DNA of 64,000 bases from Azospirillum oryzae (GTDB taxonomy: Bacteria > Pseudomonadota > Alphaproteobacteria > Azospirillales > Azospirillaceae): contig NZ_FXAK01000007.1 in NCBI RefSeq assembly GCF_900177515.1, forward strand, positions 1,162,501 through 1,226,500. Reading direction: 5' to 3'. Under the pieces are notes generated by a model, which worked only from the letters and a program-made list of their open reading frames with translations, did not search any database and had not been told where the DNA came from. This document shows positions 53,179 through 61,315 of the stretch, in pieces. Every line of letters starts with the position of its first letter. Position 1 is the first letter of the stretch. The position numbers and the translations under genes were made by a program.

Positions 53179-53376
53179 TCAACGATGCAGGGACTGGAAC
53201 AGGATCACCGCCGGGGTGGACTTCACCCAGTCCGTCAGGAACGCACCGACCGGACGCAGCAGGATGGCGGCGGGGGTGGCTTCCAGCCAGTCGGCGATGA
53301 AATCGCGAACCGGGTGCAGCGTTTGGGCTTCGCCATGGATGCCGTGGTCGCCGTGATGAAGGCTGAGGATGCTCAT
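53179..53376 (-). CDS. Mini-protein B with W-x-x-A-T-P repeats (65 aa)
   Basis: The C-terminal 40 residues contain two similar units, D-W-L-E-A-T-P-A-A-I-L-L and D-W-V-K-S-T-P-A-V-I-L-F, linked by R-P-V-G-A-F-L. It is clearly a paralogue of the protein encoded at 53422. Its start is preceded by GGAGACGATC, identical to the leader of that gene, so the duplication included the ribosome-binding site. The N-terminal 20 residues are His/Gly-rich. The repeats could form amphipathic helices. No known family is recognised. Confidence 0.75.
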   Translation of the reverse strand: MSILSLHHGDHGIHGEAQTLHPVRDFIADWLEATPAAILLRPVGAFLTDWVKSTPAVILFQSLHR

Positions 53377-53421
53377 GATCGTCTCCGTTGATTGGGGATG
53401 AAAGGCGGGTCTGGGCGAGCG

Positions 53422-53616
53422 TCAGCGCTTCAGCAGGCTCAGGACGAAGCCCACCGGGGTGGCGGCGACCCATTCGCGGAGGAAGGTGCCGACCGGCTGC
53501 AGAACCAGATAGGCCGGGGTGGCTTCGAACCAGGCCACCGGGAATTCGGCGACCGCATGCAGGGCGTCGTTCGAAGCGTGGTTGTCGGTGCCGGGCTGGA
53601 AAGTGGTGGTGGTCAT
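53422..53616 (-). CDS. Mini-protein A with W-x-x-A-T-P repeats (64 aa)
   Basis: Two units A-W-F-E-A-T-P-A-Y-L-V-L and E-W-V-A-A-T-P-V-G-F-V-L are linked by Q-P-V-G-T-F-L, the same architecture as the downstream paralogue. The N-terminus is Thr-rich. ATG 53616 follows GGAG by 6 bases; a longer frame to 53736 is not used. The gene is 45 bases upstream of mini-protein B and is followed by it on the same strand. Function unknown. Confidence 0.78.
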   Translation of the reverse strand: MTTTTFQPGTDNHASNDALHAVAEFPVAWFEATPAYLVLQPVGTFLREWVAATPVGFVLSLLKR

Positions 53617-53643
53617 GATCGTCTCCATCGGGCTGTTGAGGAG

Positions 53644-53671
53644 ACTATATACTGGTATACCCAATACCAAA
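53644..53671 (-). promoter_or_regulatory. Promoter candidate for the mini-protein pair
   Basis: On the minus strand TTTGGT (53671-53666) and TATAGT (53649-53644) are 16 bases apart in a locally AT-rich stretch. The start would lie about 20 bases before ATG 53616. Confidence 0.45.
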
Positions 53672-53876
53672 TGCGCTGCCTTTGCATTGCTGAATGCTGC
53701 AAAAATTACAGCTATACAGAGATTTCCTTCAGCCAATGGTCGAATACAAAATCAATCAGCATCACTGACTATCTCCGGCGATCTGAACTGCTGGGGCAGC
53801 CTCGTGACAGCGGTGAAATGTTCGGTCGGCCAACCAACGTCTTGACAGCGCCGGTTTGAAAAACGATTTCAGGAAC

Positions 53877-54317
53877 ATGGTTCAATACATCGGTCCCGAT
53901 CCGCTCCGCAGTCTGCACGAGGCCGTGCAAACCCTGCGGCGCGAGCCTTCCTCCGCCCCCGAAGCCTCGCGCACGGCAAAGTTGCTGGCGCAAGGCCGGG
54001 CCCGCATGGCACGGAAGGTGGGAGAAGAGGCGATCGAGGTGGCAATCGAGGCGATGCGGGGCGACCGCGGCGCATTGGTGATGGAGGCGGCCGACCTCCT
54101 GTACAACCTGGTCGTTCTGCTGGCCGACTTCGACATTTCCCCCGACGAAATTCTGGCCGAGCTGCGGCGGCGCGAACTGGCATTCGGCATCGCGGAGAAG
54201 CTTCCGAAGTCCGAAGACCCGACCACCGGCCCGGCCAACGGCTCCACTGGCGGCTCCACCGGCGGAGTGGAGTCCAATGGACAGAAGACGGGTTCCGCCA
54301 AACGCTGCAAACGCTAA
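53877..54317 (+). CDS. hisE: Phosphoribosyl-ATP pyrophosphatase-like protein (146 aa)
   Basis: The block A-R-K-V-G-E-E-A-I-E-V-A near residue 47, followed by E-A-A-D-L-L-Y-N-L-V-V-L-L-A near 70, is the MazG-like fold of HisE, which hydrolyses phosphoribosyl-ATP in histidine synthesis. It is not in a his operon here. A Gly/Ser/Thr-rich tail with a C-terminal Cys-Lys-Arg adds about 40 residues over the usual length. ATG 53877 is uncertain; TTG 53856 is an alternative. Its stop overlaps the convergent kinase gene by 4 bases. Confidence 0.82.
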   Translation: MVQYIGPDPLRSLHEAVQTLRREPSSAPEASRTAKLLAQGRARMARKVGEEAIEVAIEAMRGDRGALVMEAADLLYNLVVLLADFDISPDEILAELRRRELAFGIAEKLPKSEDPTTGPANGSTGGSTGGVESNGQKTGSAKRCKR

Positions 54318-56026
54318 ACGGTCTCGTTCTCCTGCGGGAAGATCAGATCGAACCGTGTGCCGGCGTCCCTGGTGAAATGATACTCGCCGCGAATCTGCCG
54401 GGCGAAGGCCCGGATCAGGTCCATGCCCATCGACCGCCGTCCGGGGGTTGCGGGATCCTCCGGCTCGGGGGCGCCGTTGCCGTCGTCCCGGATCGTCAGA
54501 TGCAGCGATCCGTTTTCCGCCGTCACCACGATGTCGATGGTGCCGGTGCAGCGGCCGGTGAAGGCATGCTTGAAGGCGTTCGACACCACCTCGTTCAGGA
54601 TCAGGGCGAAGGGCACCACACGGTTGAGGTCGAGGCTGAGCGGTTCCACCTGATGCCTGATGGTGATCGTCCTGCCCGGACGGCTGTGGAAGCTGCGCAG
54701 ATGCCCGGCCAACGCTTCGATGAAGCTGTCGAGCGCGACCGCCGATACGCCGGTGGCGCGGTAAATCTGCTCATGGATCAGTCCCATCGTGTTGATGCGG
54801 GTCAGCGCCTCGCTGAAGGGCGCCTCCAGTTCCGGCGCGCGTTGCGCCTGCAGTTCCAGCAGGCTGAGGATCACCTGCAGATTGTTCTTCACCCGGTGAT
54901 GGATGTCGCGCAGCAACACCTCCTTATCGGCCAGGGCCTGGTCGAGGTGCCGGGTGCGTTCGGTGATCCGGTCCTCCAGCGCCTCGTTGGCACGGCGCAA
55001 TGCCTCCTGCGCCTCGGCGGCCTGACGGGAGCGGTGCAGCGCGATGCCGCCCAGCAGGACAAGCAGCCCCAGTGCCGGGATCGCGAACAGCGCGTAGGGT
55101 ATCACCCTGTCGCGCCATGCCTTCTCGATCGATCCGACGTCGGTGCCGTAGACCACATAGATCGGCATGTCCGGCACCTTGCGGCGGGCCATCAGCCGCT
55201 CGATTCCGTCGGAGGGTGTCACCGTTTGAAAGACGCCGTTCCTGTCAGGGATCGTGATCAGTTCCGGCATACGCCCGATGTCGGCACGGTTCTCAGGGGC
55301 GCTCTGCGGGGTTCGGATCAGCACCTCGCCGTCTTCGCGCATCAGCAGGATCATGTCGCTCGACCCGCGCAGGACGGAACGGTAGAAGTCGGCGAAATAG
55401 CGGGGCAGGAGAGAGATCTGGGCCACCCCCTGGAACTGGTGGTTCGGCAGTTCCATCCGGCGGCTGAGGGTAAAGAAAACCTCTGAGTTGATCTTGCCCG
55501 TCAGCCGCGGGCCGATGTGGACGGTGCTGCCCGGGTTCAGAAGGGCGCGGAAATATTCGCGGTCGCTCGCGTTGAGCGGGCGCATCGGCCATTCGAAGCT
55601 GCTGACCCGGACTCGCCCACTCTCGTCGGTGATCCAATAGGACTGCACCTCCGGCGTCTGGGCCGCCATGGTTTTCAGACGTTCGTGCAGCAGGGGAGAG
55701 CTGTCGATCCGGTCCCATCCCAGATCATCGACCATCCATTCCATGTGCGACAGCGTGGCGGCATGGATGCCGAGGGTCTTGGCCGCATGCTCCTCGAGCA
55801 CGCGGGCGATGGCGGCGCTGCGGACCTCCGCCTCGGCGATCACCTGGGCACGGTATTGATAGGCCGCAAACACCAACAGGGCGGCGGTAAGGGCGACGGC
55901 GACCGCCAGCAGCGCGAGAATCGCCGGTGAAACGGCCTTGCGTCCCCCACGGACGGTGTCCGGGCGTCCTGCGGCATGTGCATCCTGTTCGAAGCCGGCA
56001 GGGATCATCGGGGTGAGGTCGTCCAT
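54314..56026 (-). CDS. Sensor histidine kinase, HisKA_2 type (570 aa)
   Basis: A membrane histidine kinase with a span at about 34-58, a periplasmic dCache-like sensory domain to about 300 (R-E-Y-F-R-A-L-L near 160), a second span near 310-330, then a coiled coil and the HisKA_2 motif D-I-H-H-R-V-K-N-N-L-Q near 372 with the phospho-His. A HATPase domain follows (N-E-V-V-S-N-A-F-K-H near 480, D-D-G-N-G). This class often lacks a cognate regulator next door. Divergent from the hybrid kinase gene at 56478. Confidence 0.9.
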   Translation of the reverse strand: MDDLTPMIPAGFEQDAHAAGRPDTVRGGRKAVSPAILALLAVAVALTAALLVFAAYQYRAQVIAEAEVRSAAIARVLEEHAAKTLGIHAATLSHMEWMVDDLGWDRIDSSPLLHERLKTMAAQTPEVQSYWITDESGRVRVSSFEWPMRPLNASDREYFRALLNPGSTVHIGPRLTGKINSEVFFTLSRRMELPNHQFQGVAQISLLPRYFADFYRSVLRGSSDMILLMREDGEVLIRTPQSAPENRADIGRMPELITIPDRNGVFQTVTPSDGIERLMARRKVPDMPIYVVYGTDVGSIEKAWRDRVIPYALFAIPALGLLVLLGGIALHRSRQAAEAQEALRRANEALEDRITERTRHLDQALADKEVLLRDIHHRVKNNLQVILSLLELQAQRAPELEAPFSEALTRINTMGLIHEQIYRATGVSAVALDSFIEALAGHLRSFHSRPGRTITIRHQVEPLSLDLNRVVPFALILNEVVSNAFKHAFTGRCTGTIDIVVTAENGSLHLTIRDDGNGAPEPEDPATPGRRSMGMDLIRAFARQIRGEYHFTRDAGTRFDLIFPQENETV

Positions 56027-56477
56027 TCAGTCGGATTGGCAAGGCTCAAGCATAGCGCAATGATCGATACCCGTCACTCAACAACCATGTCGTGATAAAA
56101 TAGCCTACAAATTCCCGGATTGGTCGGCTTCTTCCGTATCGCTTCGATCCTGGCCATCGATCCACGGCCCCACAGCGGCGCCCGTTCGGCCGAGCATGCC
56201 GGTGAAGCGCAAAGGCGAAGCGGTCATGGCGGTACCGTCCGGCCAGCACGCCGTGGTCGTCGACGCTTCGCACTCTTACTTTCCGGACATTCCGTTATGC
56301 ACCGTCGTAATAAATCTTTGCATAACATTGGCATCTTCGTACATGACTCTTCGTTCATATGCGACAAATTGAAACGAATGCTGCCAATTCGGTTTATCGG
56401 TCTTGGAAGCTGCACCGTACGGTGGTTCCATTGCGGCAGGGCATAGGCAATCACGCATAGTGTGACGGGGGCGGCGG
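56027..56477. other. Divergent intergenic region between two kinase genes
   Basis: About 450 bases without a supported gene. It is moderately AT-rich in 56280-56400 and carries the inverted repeat at 56294-56326. Promoters for both flanking kinase genes must lie here; none matches consensus clearly. Confidence 0.45.
56294..56326. promoter_or_regulatory. Operator-like inverted repeat
   Basis: GTTATGCA (56294-56301) and TGCATAAC (56319-56326) are perfect inverted arms separated by 17 bases. The arms' centres are about 25 bases apart, over two helical turns, which fits binding by a protein dimer or tetramer. It lies 152 bases upstream of the hybrid kinase gene at 56478. Confidence 0.45.
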
Positions 56478-58247
56478 ATGGCGGGGATGGACGGGGGGTT
56501 GGACGACGAACTGCTGTTCGGCCCGGAGGACGGCGCCGCGACGGCGGCAAGTTCCCAACGGCCGTCCGGTGCGCCCTGGCCCATCCTGGTGGTGGACGAC
56601 GATCCCCAGGTTCACGCCATGACCTCCGTGCTGCTGCGCGACTTCGACTTTGACGGACGCCCGTTCGAGGTGGTGAGCGCCCTGTCGGCGGAAGAGGCCA
56701 AGGCGGTCCTCGCCCAGCGGCCCGACATGCCCGTCGCCCTTCTCGACGTGGTGATGGAGACGGAGGACGCCGGCCTGAAGCTGGTCCGCCACATCAGGGA
56801 GGAATTGGGCAACCGCCGCATGCGGATCATCCTGCGCACCGGCCAGCCCGGTCAGGCGCCGGAGCGGGACGTGATCGTCGGCTACGACATCAACGACTAC
56901 AAGGCCAAGAGCGAGCTGACCGCGCAGCGTCTGTTCACAACACTGGTCAGCAGCCTGCGGGCCTGGCGCGACATCGTGACGATCGAGCGCAACAGGCAGG
57001 GGCTGGAACGGATTCTCAGCGCCTCCGCCCCGCTCTTCGAGATGCGGCCGATGCGCGCCTTCGTCGAACGGCTGGTGGAGCAGATCGCCCGCGTCGTCGA
57101 TCACGGCAGCGCTCCGGCGGTTCTGGCCTGCCGTCCGGTCGACCGCGCCGACGGCAGCCGGACGGTCGACGTGGTGGCGGGACTGGGTGTCTTTTCCGGC
57201 TGCATCGGACTGCCGGCCGCCGATGTCCTGCCGGCCGGCGCGGTGGCGGAAGTGGCGGACGCCCTGCTGACCCAGCGCAACCTCTATCACGACAACCATT
57301 GCGTCCTGGTTTTCCGCACGCGCGAGCATGGCGTGACCGTCTTCCGGCTTGAACGGGTGGAGCCCTACACCGCGGACGAGCACCGCCTGCTGGAGTTGTT
57401 CTGCAACCGTGTGGCCATCGGTTTCGACAATGTCTGCCTGTACGAGGAGCTGGTGGCGCTGAACCATTCGCTGGAGCAGCGGGTGGAGGAACGCACGCTC
57501 GAACTGGCCGCCAACCAGAAGGCGCTGATCCTGGCCAAGGAACGGGTGGAGCGGGCGCTGGAGCGGGAGCTTCTCGCCCGCGACCGGCAGCGCCAGTTCC
57601 TGGGCATGGTCAGCCACGAGTTCCGCACGCCACTCGCCATCATCGACAGCGCGGCACAGCTGCTGGCGATACGGGCCGGGCAGGTGGAGCCGGTGATGCT
57701 GGAACGGCTGGCGGTGATCCGCGGCAGCGTGCAGCGTCTGACCGGCCTGATCGACGCCCATCTGACCGACGAGCGGCTGCAGACCAACGCCCTGGTGCTG
57801 GAACGGGCCGAGGTCGACCTGCCCGACCTGATCGCCAATGTCGTCCGGCCGTTCCGCGTGGCCTATCCCGATCGTGAATTCCGGATGACCCTGTCCGGAT
57901 TGCCGCGGCGGGCGGAGGTCGACGCCAACCTGATCGCGCTGGTCCTGACCAATCTCGTCAACAACGCCGTCAAATATTCCGGTCTGGGCGAAGCGATCCA
58001 TCTCCACGGCGACACCGACGGCGCTATGGCGGTGATCGAGGTGACGGACCACGGCCGCGGCATTCCCGAACCGGAGCTTCCGCACCTGTTCGACCGCTTC
58101 TTCCGCGGCTCTGGGGCGTCCGGCGTGCCGGGCACCGGCATCGGTCTGCACACGGTGCAGCAGATCGTCCATCTGCATGGCGGCGCCGTCGCGGTCGACA
58201 GCACTCTGGGAAAGGGTTCGACCTTCCGGGTCGTGCTTCCCGTGTGA
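56478..58247 (+). CDS. Hybrid receiver/DUF3369/histidine kinase (589 aa)
   Basis: An N-terminal receiver domain (D-D-D-P-Q near residue 41, phospho-Asp in A-L-L-D-V near 91) is followed by DUF3369 to about 330. Then come a coiled coil and a HisKA motif V-S-H-E-F-R-T-P near 377 and a HATPase domain (N-L-V-N-N-A-V-K-Y near 495, G-T-G-I-G-L). There is no membrane span, so it is cytoplasmic and would integrate upstream phosphorylation. ATG 56478 has GGCGG shortly before. It begins a plus-strand group with the SiaB-, SiaC-like and kinase genes. Confidence 0.88.
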   Translation: MAGMDGGLDDELLFGPEDGAATAASSQRPSGAPWPILVVDDDPQVHAMTSVLLRDFDFDGRPFEVVSALSAEEAKAVLAQRPDMPVALLDVVMETEDAGLKLVRHIREELGNRRMRIILRTGQPGQAPERDVIVGYDINDYKAKSELTAQRLFTTLVSSLRAWRDIVTIERNRQGLERILSASAPLFEMRPMRAFVERLVEQIARVVDHGSAPAVLACRPVDRADGSRTVDVVAGLGVFSGCIGLPAADVLPAGAVAEVADALLTQRNLYHDNHCVLVFRTREHGVTVFRLERVEPYTADEHRLLELFCNRVAIGFDNVCLYEELVALNHSLEQRVEERTLELAANQKALILAKERVERALERELLARDRQRQFLGMVSHEFRTPLAIIDSAAQLLAIRAGQVEPVMLERLAVIRGSVQRLTGLIDAHLTDERLQTNALVLERAEVDLPDLIANVVRPFRVAYPDREFRMTLSGLPRRAEVDANLIALVLTNLVNNAVKYSGLGEAIHLHGDTDGAMAVIEVTDHGRGIPEPELPHLFDRFFRGSGASGVPGTGIGLHTVQQIVHLHGGAVAVDSTLGKGSTFRVVLPV

Positions 58248-58361
58248 TGCAGCCCGATGTCGCGGCCGCCAAAAGACCTGATTCCCGAAAGACTATGGCC
58301 CTTTCTTATGGGAGATGACATAGTCGGCTGACTCCAAGCACCTGTGGAACCTTAGGCCACA

Positions 58362-58916
58362 ATGATGCTCGCCCAACAGTATGCGTCGATTAAGCGCGAT
58401 CTCGACGAGCGGGGGATCGTGTTCTCTTTCAGTGGATACTTGTCGGAAGGGATACTTTACTCCCTCGGCGAAGCGCTGCGCGAGAAGATGGCGCTTGAGG
58501 AGGCCGATGGCCCCACCATCCGCCGCGTCTTCTCGGTCTTCGTCGAGCAGATGCAGAACATCATCCGCTATTCCGCGGAAAAGATGTCGGGCAACGCTGG
58601 CCGCGCGGTGGAACTCAGCGCCGGCATGGTCACCATCGGGATGGAGGGTGGCAAGGTCTTCATCGTCTGCGGCAACACCGTGCACAACAGCGAGGTTCCC
58701 CGCCTGAAGCAGCGGCTGGACCATCTGAAGAGCCTGGATCGCGACGCCATCAAGACCTATTACCGCGAACAGCTTCGGGAGGAGCCGGACGACGGCAGCC
58801 GCGGCGCGACCCTGGGGCTGATCGAGATCGCACGGCGGGCCAGCGACCCCATCGACTATGATTTCGATGCGATGGACGCGGACCGCAGCTTCTTCTGCCT
58901 CAAGGTCCGCGTGTGA
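58362..58916 (+). CDS. SiaB-like protein kinase (184 aa)
   Basis: The sequence matches SiaB-type (DUF6272) kinases: F-S-F-S-G-Y-L-S-E-G near residue 21, V-E-Q-M-Q-N-I-I-R-Y-S near 61 as the N-box-like part of the ATP site, and G-x-T-L-G-L-I-E-I-A-R near 150. In Pseudomonas, SiaB phosphorylates SiaC. ATG 58362 or the following ATG 58365 could start. The stop overlaps the GTG at 58913; the SiaC-like ATG follows at 58940. Confidence 0.85.
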   Translation: MMLAQQYASIKRDLDERGIVFSFSGYLSEGILYSLGEALREKMALEEADGPTIRRVFSVFVEQMQNIIRYSAEKMSGNAGRAVELSAGMVTIGMEGGKVFIVCGNTVHNSEVPRLKQRLDHLKSLDRDAIKTYYREQLREEPDDGSRGATLGLIEIARRASDPIDYDFDAMDADRSFFCLKVRV

Positions 58917-58939
58917 GCGGCCGAACAGAGCGATACGCC

Positions 58940-59338
58940 ATGGACAGCCTGACCATCCCCGCCACAGGACGCACGCCGGGCGTCTTCTTCGATTTCGCCG
59001 GCGGCCATTTACGCATGACCGGCGAATCCTACCCCGACGATGTCGCCGGGTTCTTCGGCCCGGTGTTCGACGCGCTGCGCGGCTTTCTCGACCGTCCGGA
59101 CGGCGGCGCCATCCGCTTCGACATGGAACTCCTGTATTTCAACAGCTCCAGCGCCAAGGCGCTGATGAACATCTTCCAGATGCTGGAGACGGTGGCCCGC
59201 GGCGGGCGGCCGGTGACCGTGACCTGGTGCGTCGAGGAGAATGACGAGTCCATGCGCGAACTGGGCGAGGACTTCGCCGAGGATTTGCGGCATGTCGTCT
59301 TCCAGATGCGGGAGTTGCCCGCCGGCGGGGCCCCGTGA
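58940..59338 (+). CDS. SiaC-like regulatory phosphoprotein (132 aa)
   Basis: The family start (L-T-I-P-A-T-G-R-T-P near residue 4) and the block L-L-Y-F-N-S-S-S-A-K near 64-73 match SiaC (DUF1987). The Ser residues at 69-71 align with the phosphorylated Thr of Pseudomonas SiaC, so one is likely the site for SiaB and SiaA action. ATG 58940 is chosen by family; GTG 58913 overlapping the SiaB stop is an alternative. The stop overlaps the next gene by GTGA. Confidence 0.85.
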   Translation: MDSLTIPATGRTPGVFFDFAGGHLRMTGESYPDDVAGFFGPVFDALRGFLDRPDGGAIRFDMELLYFNSSSAKALMNIFQMLETVARGGRPVTVTWCVEENDESMRELGEDFAEDLRHVVFQMRELPAGGAP

Positions 59339-60390
59339 CCTTCAACCTCTTCGCCGCGGAGGAGGAGGCGCTTGCCAAGGCCCGCGCGCTGGAGAAGAGG
59401 CTGGGCGCGCTGGCGCCGGAGTGCCTGCCGGAGTTCCGCGACCTGATCGCCGCCTTCGAACTCAGCACGCGGGAGCAGCAGCGCCTCGTGCGGGTCAGCG
59501 ACCGGCTGCAGGCCCAGCTGAGCGACGCCAACCACGAGCTGGAGCGGCGGCGCAGCGAGGCGGAGGCGGCGCTGGACAGGCTGCGCGAAGCGCAGGAGGC
59601 GATGATCCAGTCGGAAAAGCTGGCCTCACTCGGCGCGCTGGTCGCCGGTGTCGCCCACGAGATCAACACGCCGGTCGGCATCGCCGTGTCCTGCGCCTCG
59701 CATCTGGCCGACGCCACCCTGGCGATGCGCCGGCGGGCCGCCGACGGCGATCTGGGCAAGGCGGAATTCGCCCGCTACCTCGCCACCGCGACCGACACCA
59801 CCGACCTGATCCTCGGCAATTGCGAACGGGCGGCGCAACTGATCGCCGGCTTCAAGCAGGTCGCGGTCGACCGTGCCAGCGCAGAGCGGCGCAGCGTCAA
59901 CCTCGCCGCCTACATCCAGGACACGCTGGTCAGCCTGCAGCCTAAGCTGAGGCCATCGGGCCATGCCGTGGCGGTAAGCTGCCCGGCCGACCTGGAACTG
60001 GACAGCTATCCCGGCGTGCTGTCGCAGATTCTGTCGAATCTGGTGATGAACGCGCTGACCCATGCCTTCGCCGACGGGCGGGCAGGGGACATGGCGATCA
60101 CGGTCGACTGCCCCGATCCCGACACCGTCCGCCTGTGCTTCACCGACAATGGGCGCGGCATGATCGAGGACCATCGCGCCAGGGTGTTCGAGCCCTTCTT
60201 CACCACCCGGCGTGGTCGCGGCGGCAGCGGGCTCGGGCTGCACATCGTCCACAATCTGGTGGTCGGTGCGCTGGCGGGGTCGATCACCGTGGACAGCGCG
60301 CCGGATCGCGGCACCAGCTTCACCCTGCTGTTCCCCCGCCGCACGCCCGACCGGGAGGCGGCAGGTCAGGACGCATCGCCGCGGGACTGA
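59335..60390 (+). CDS. Cytoplasmic histidine kinase downstream of siaC (351 aa)
   Basis: It starts with GTG inside GTGA of the SiaC-like gene, so it is translationally coupled to it. A long N-terminal coiled coil (about 5-85) is followed by A-H-E-I-N-T-P-V-G near residue 109 (phospho-His) and a HATPase domain with N-L-V-M-N-A-L near 232 and D-N-G-R-G-M near 272. There is no membrane span or receiver. In Siadiguanylate systems the partner of SiaC is a GGDEF enzyme; here this kinase occupies the position. Confidence 0.88.
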   Translation: MTFNLFAAEEEALAKARALEKRLGALAPECLPEFRDLIAAFELSTREQQRLVRVSDRLQAQLSDANHELERRRSEAEAALDRLREAQEAMIQSEKLASLGALVAGVAHEINTPVGIAVSCASHLADATLAMRRRAADGDLGKAEFARYLATATDTTDLILGNCERAAQLIAGFKQVAVDRASAERRSVNLAAYIQDTLVSLQPKLRPSGHAVAVSCPADLELDSYPGVLSQILSNLVMNALTHAFADGRAGDMAITVDCPDPDTVRLCFTDNGRGMIEDHRARVFEPFFTTRRGRGGSGLGLHIVHNLVVGALAGSITVDSAPDRGTSFTLLFPRRTPDREAAGQDASPRD

Positions 60391-60391
60391 C

Positions 60392-61150
60392 TCACCCCTG
60401 CGCGGCGCCCACCACCCGGATCGGCGCGGAGAAGACATAGCCGACCCCGTGCACCGACTTGAGCGGGGCCGGACCGCCGATGGCGCCCTCCACCTTGTGG
60501 CGCAGGCGCCCGACGACGGTGTCGATGGAGCGGTCTTCCGGGTTCCAGCGGCGGTTGTAGAGCGCCTGCGAGATCTGGTCGCGAGTCGCCGGCTTGCGTG
60601 CCTGGGCGGCCAGCAGGCTGGTCAGCTTCATCTCCATGCTGGTCAGGCTGATGCGGATTCCGGCCGGATTGGTCAGGCTCCATTCCGTGGGGTCCAGCGA
60701 CCAGCGCGCCTCGTCGGCAGAATCGCCGGCCTCGCCGCCTGCGTTCCCGTTGGCGGCCTGGCTCGCCGTTTCCGCGGCACGCTCGCTCAGACGGCGCAGC
60801 AGCGATTTCACCTGCGCTTCCAGTTCGCGCAGCTCGACCGGCTTCACCAGATAGGCGTCGGCGCCGATTTCCAGCCCGACCACGCGGTCGACGGTCGAAC
60901 TGCGGGCGGTCACCATGATGATGCCGGCGCCATGGCCGTCGCGCAGCCGGGCCGCGATCTTGAACCCGTCCTCGTCCGGCAGGTTCACGTCCAGGATGAT
61001 GATGGCGGCGCTGCGGTTCCGCAGCAGCCGGTCCAGTTCCGCCCCATCGCGCGCGCCGATCGCATCGAATCCGCAGCTCGACAGATACTCGACCATGTCG
61101 GACCGCAGGGAATTCTCATCTTCGACCACGACGATCGTCGGACCTGCCAT
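60392..61150 (-). CDS. OmpR-type response regulator (252 aa)
   Basis: A receiver domain (E-D-E-N near residue 10, phospho-Asp in I-I-L-D-V-N-L-P near 54, V-K-P near 106) is joined by an Ala/Gly/Asp-rich linker to a winged helix of OmpR type (S-I-D-T-V-V-G-R-L-R near 219 and G-V-G-Y-V-F-S). GGGGAG precedes ATG 61150 by 8 bases. It ends 2 bases after the convergent kinase gene ends. It is the only DNA-binding response regulator in the island and may be the output for the kinases. Confidence 0.9.
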   Translation of the reverse strand: MAGPTIVVVEDENSLRSDMVEYLSSCGFDAIGARDGAELDRLLRNRSAAIIILDVNLPDEDGFKIAARLRDGHGAGIIMVTARSSTVDRVVGLEIGADAYLVKPVELRELEAQVKSLLRRLSERAAETASQAANGNAGGEAGDSADEARWSLDPTEWSLTNPAGIRISLTSMEMKLTSLLAAQARKPATRDQISQALYNRRWNPEDRSIDTVVGRLRHKVEGAIGGPAPLKSVHGVGYVFSAPIRVVGAAQG

Positions 61151-61315
61151 GCCGTGCTCTCCCCAGTCGCCACTTCAGCGGGTACAACATACCCTGGAAT
61201 GCCTAAATTTTAAAACAAACTCGACAGGCATCTGCCATCCGCGACGCGTTGCCGTCACAACCTGTCACAAAAAATAGCATCTCTGTAACAGATTTGAGGG
61301 AGGGGGTCAGGAGTT

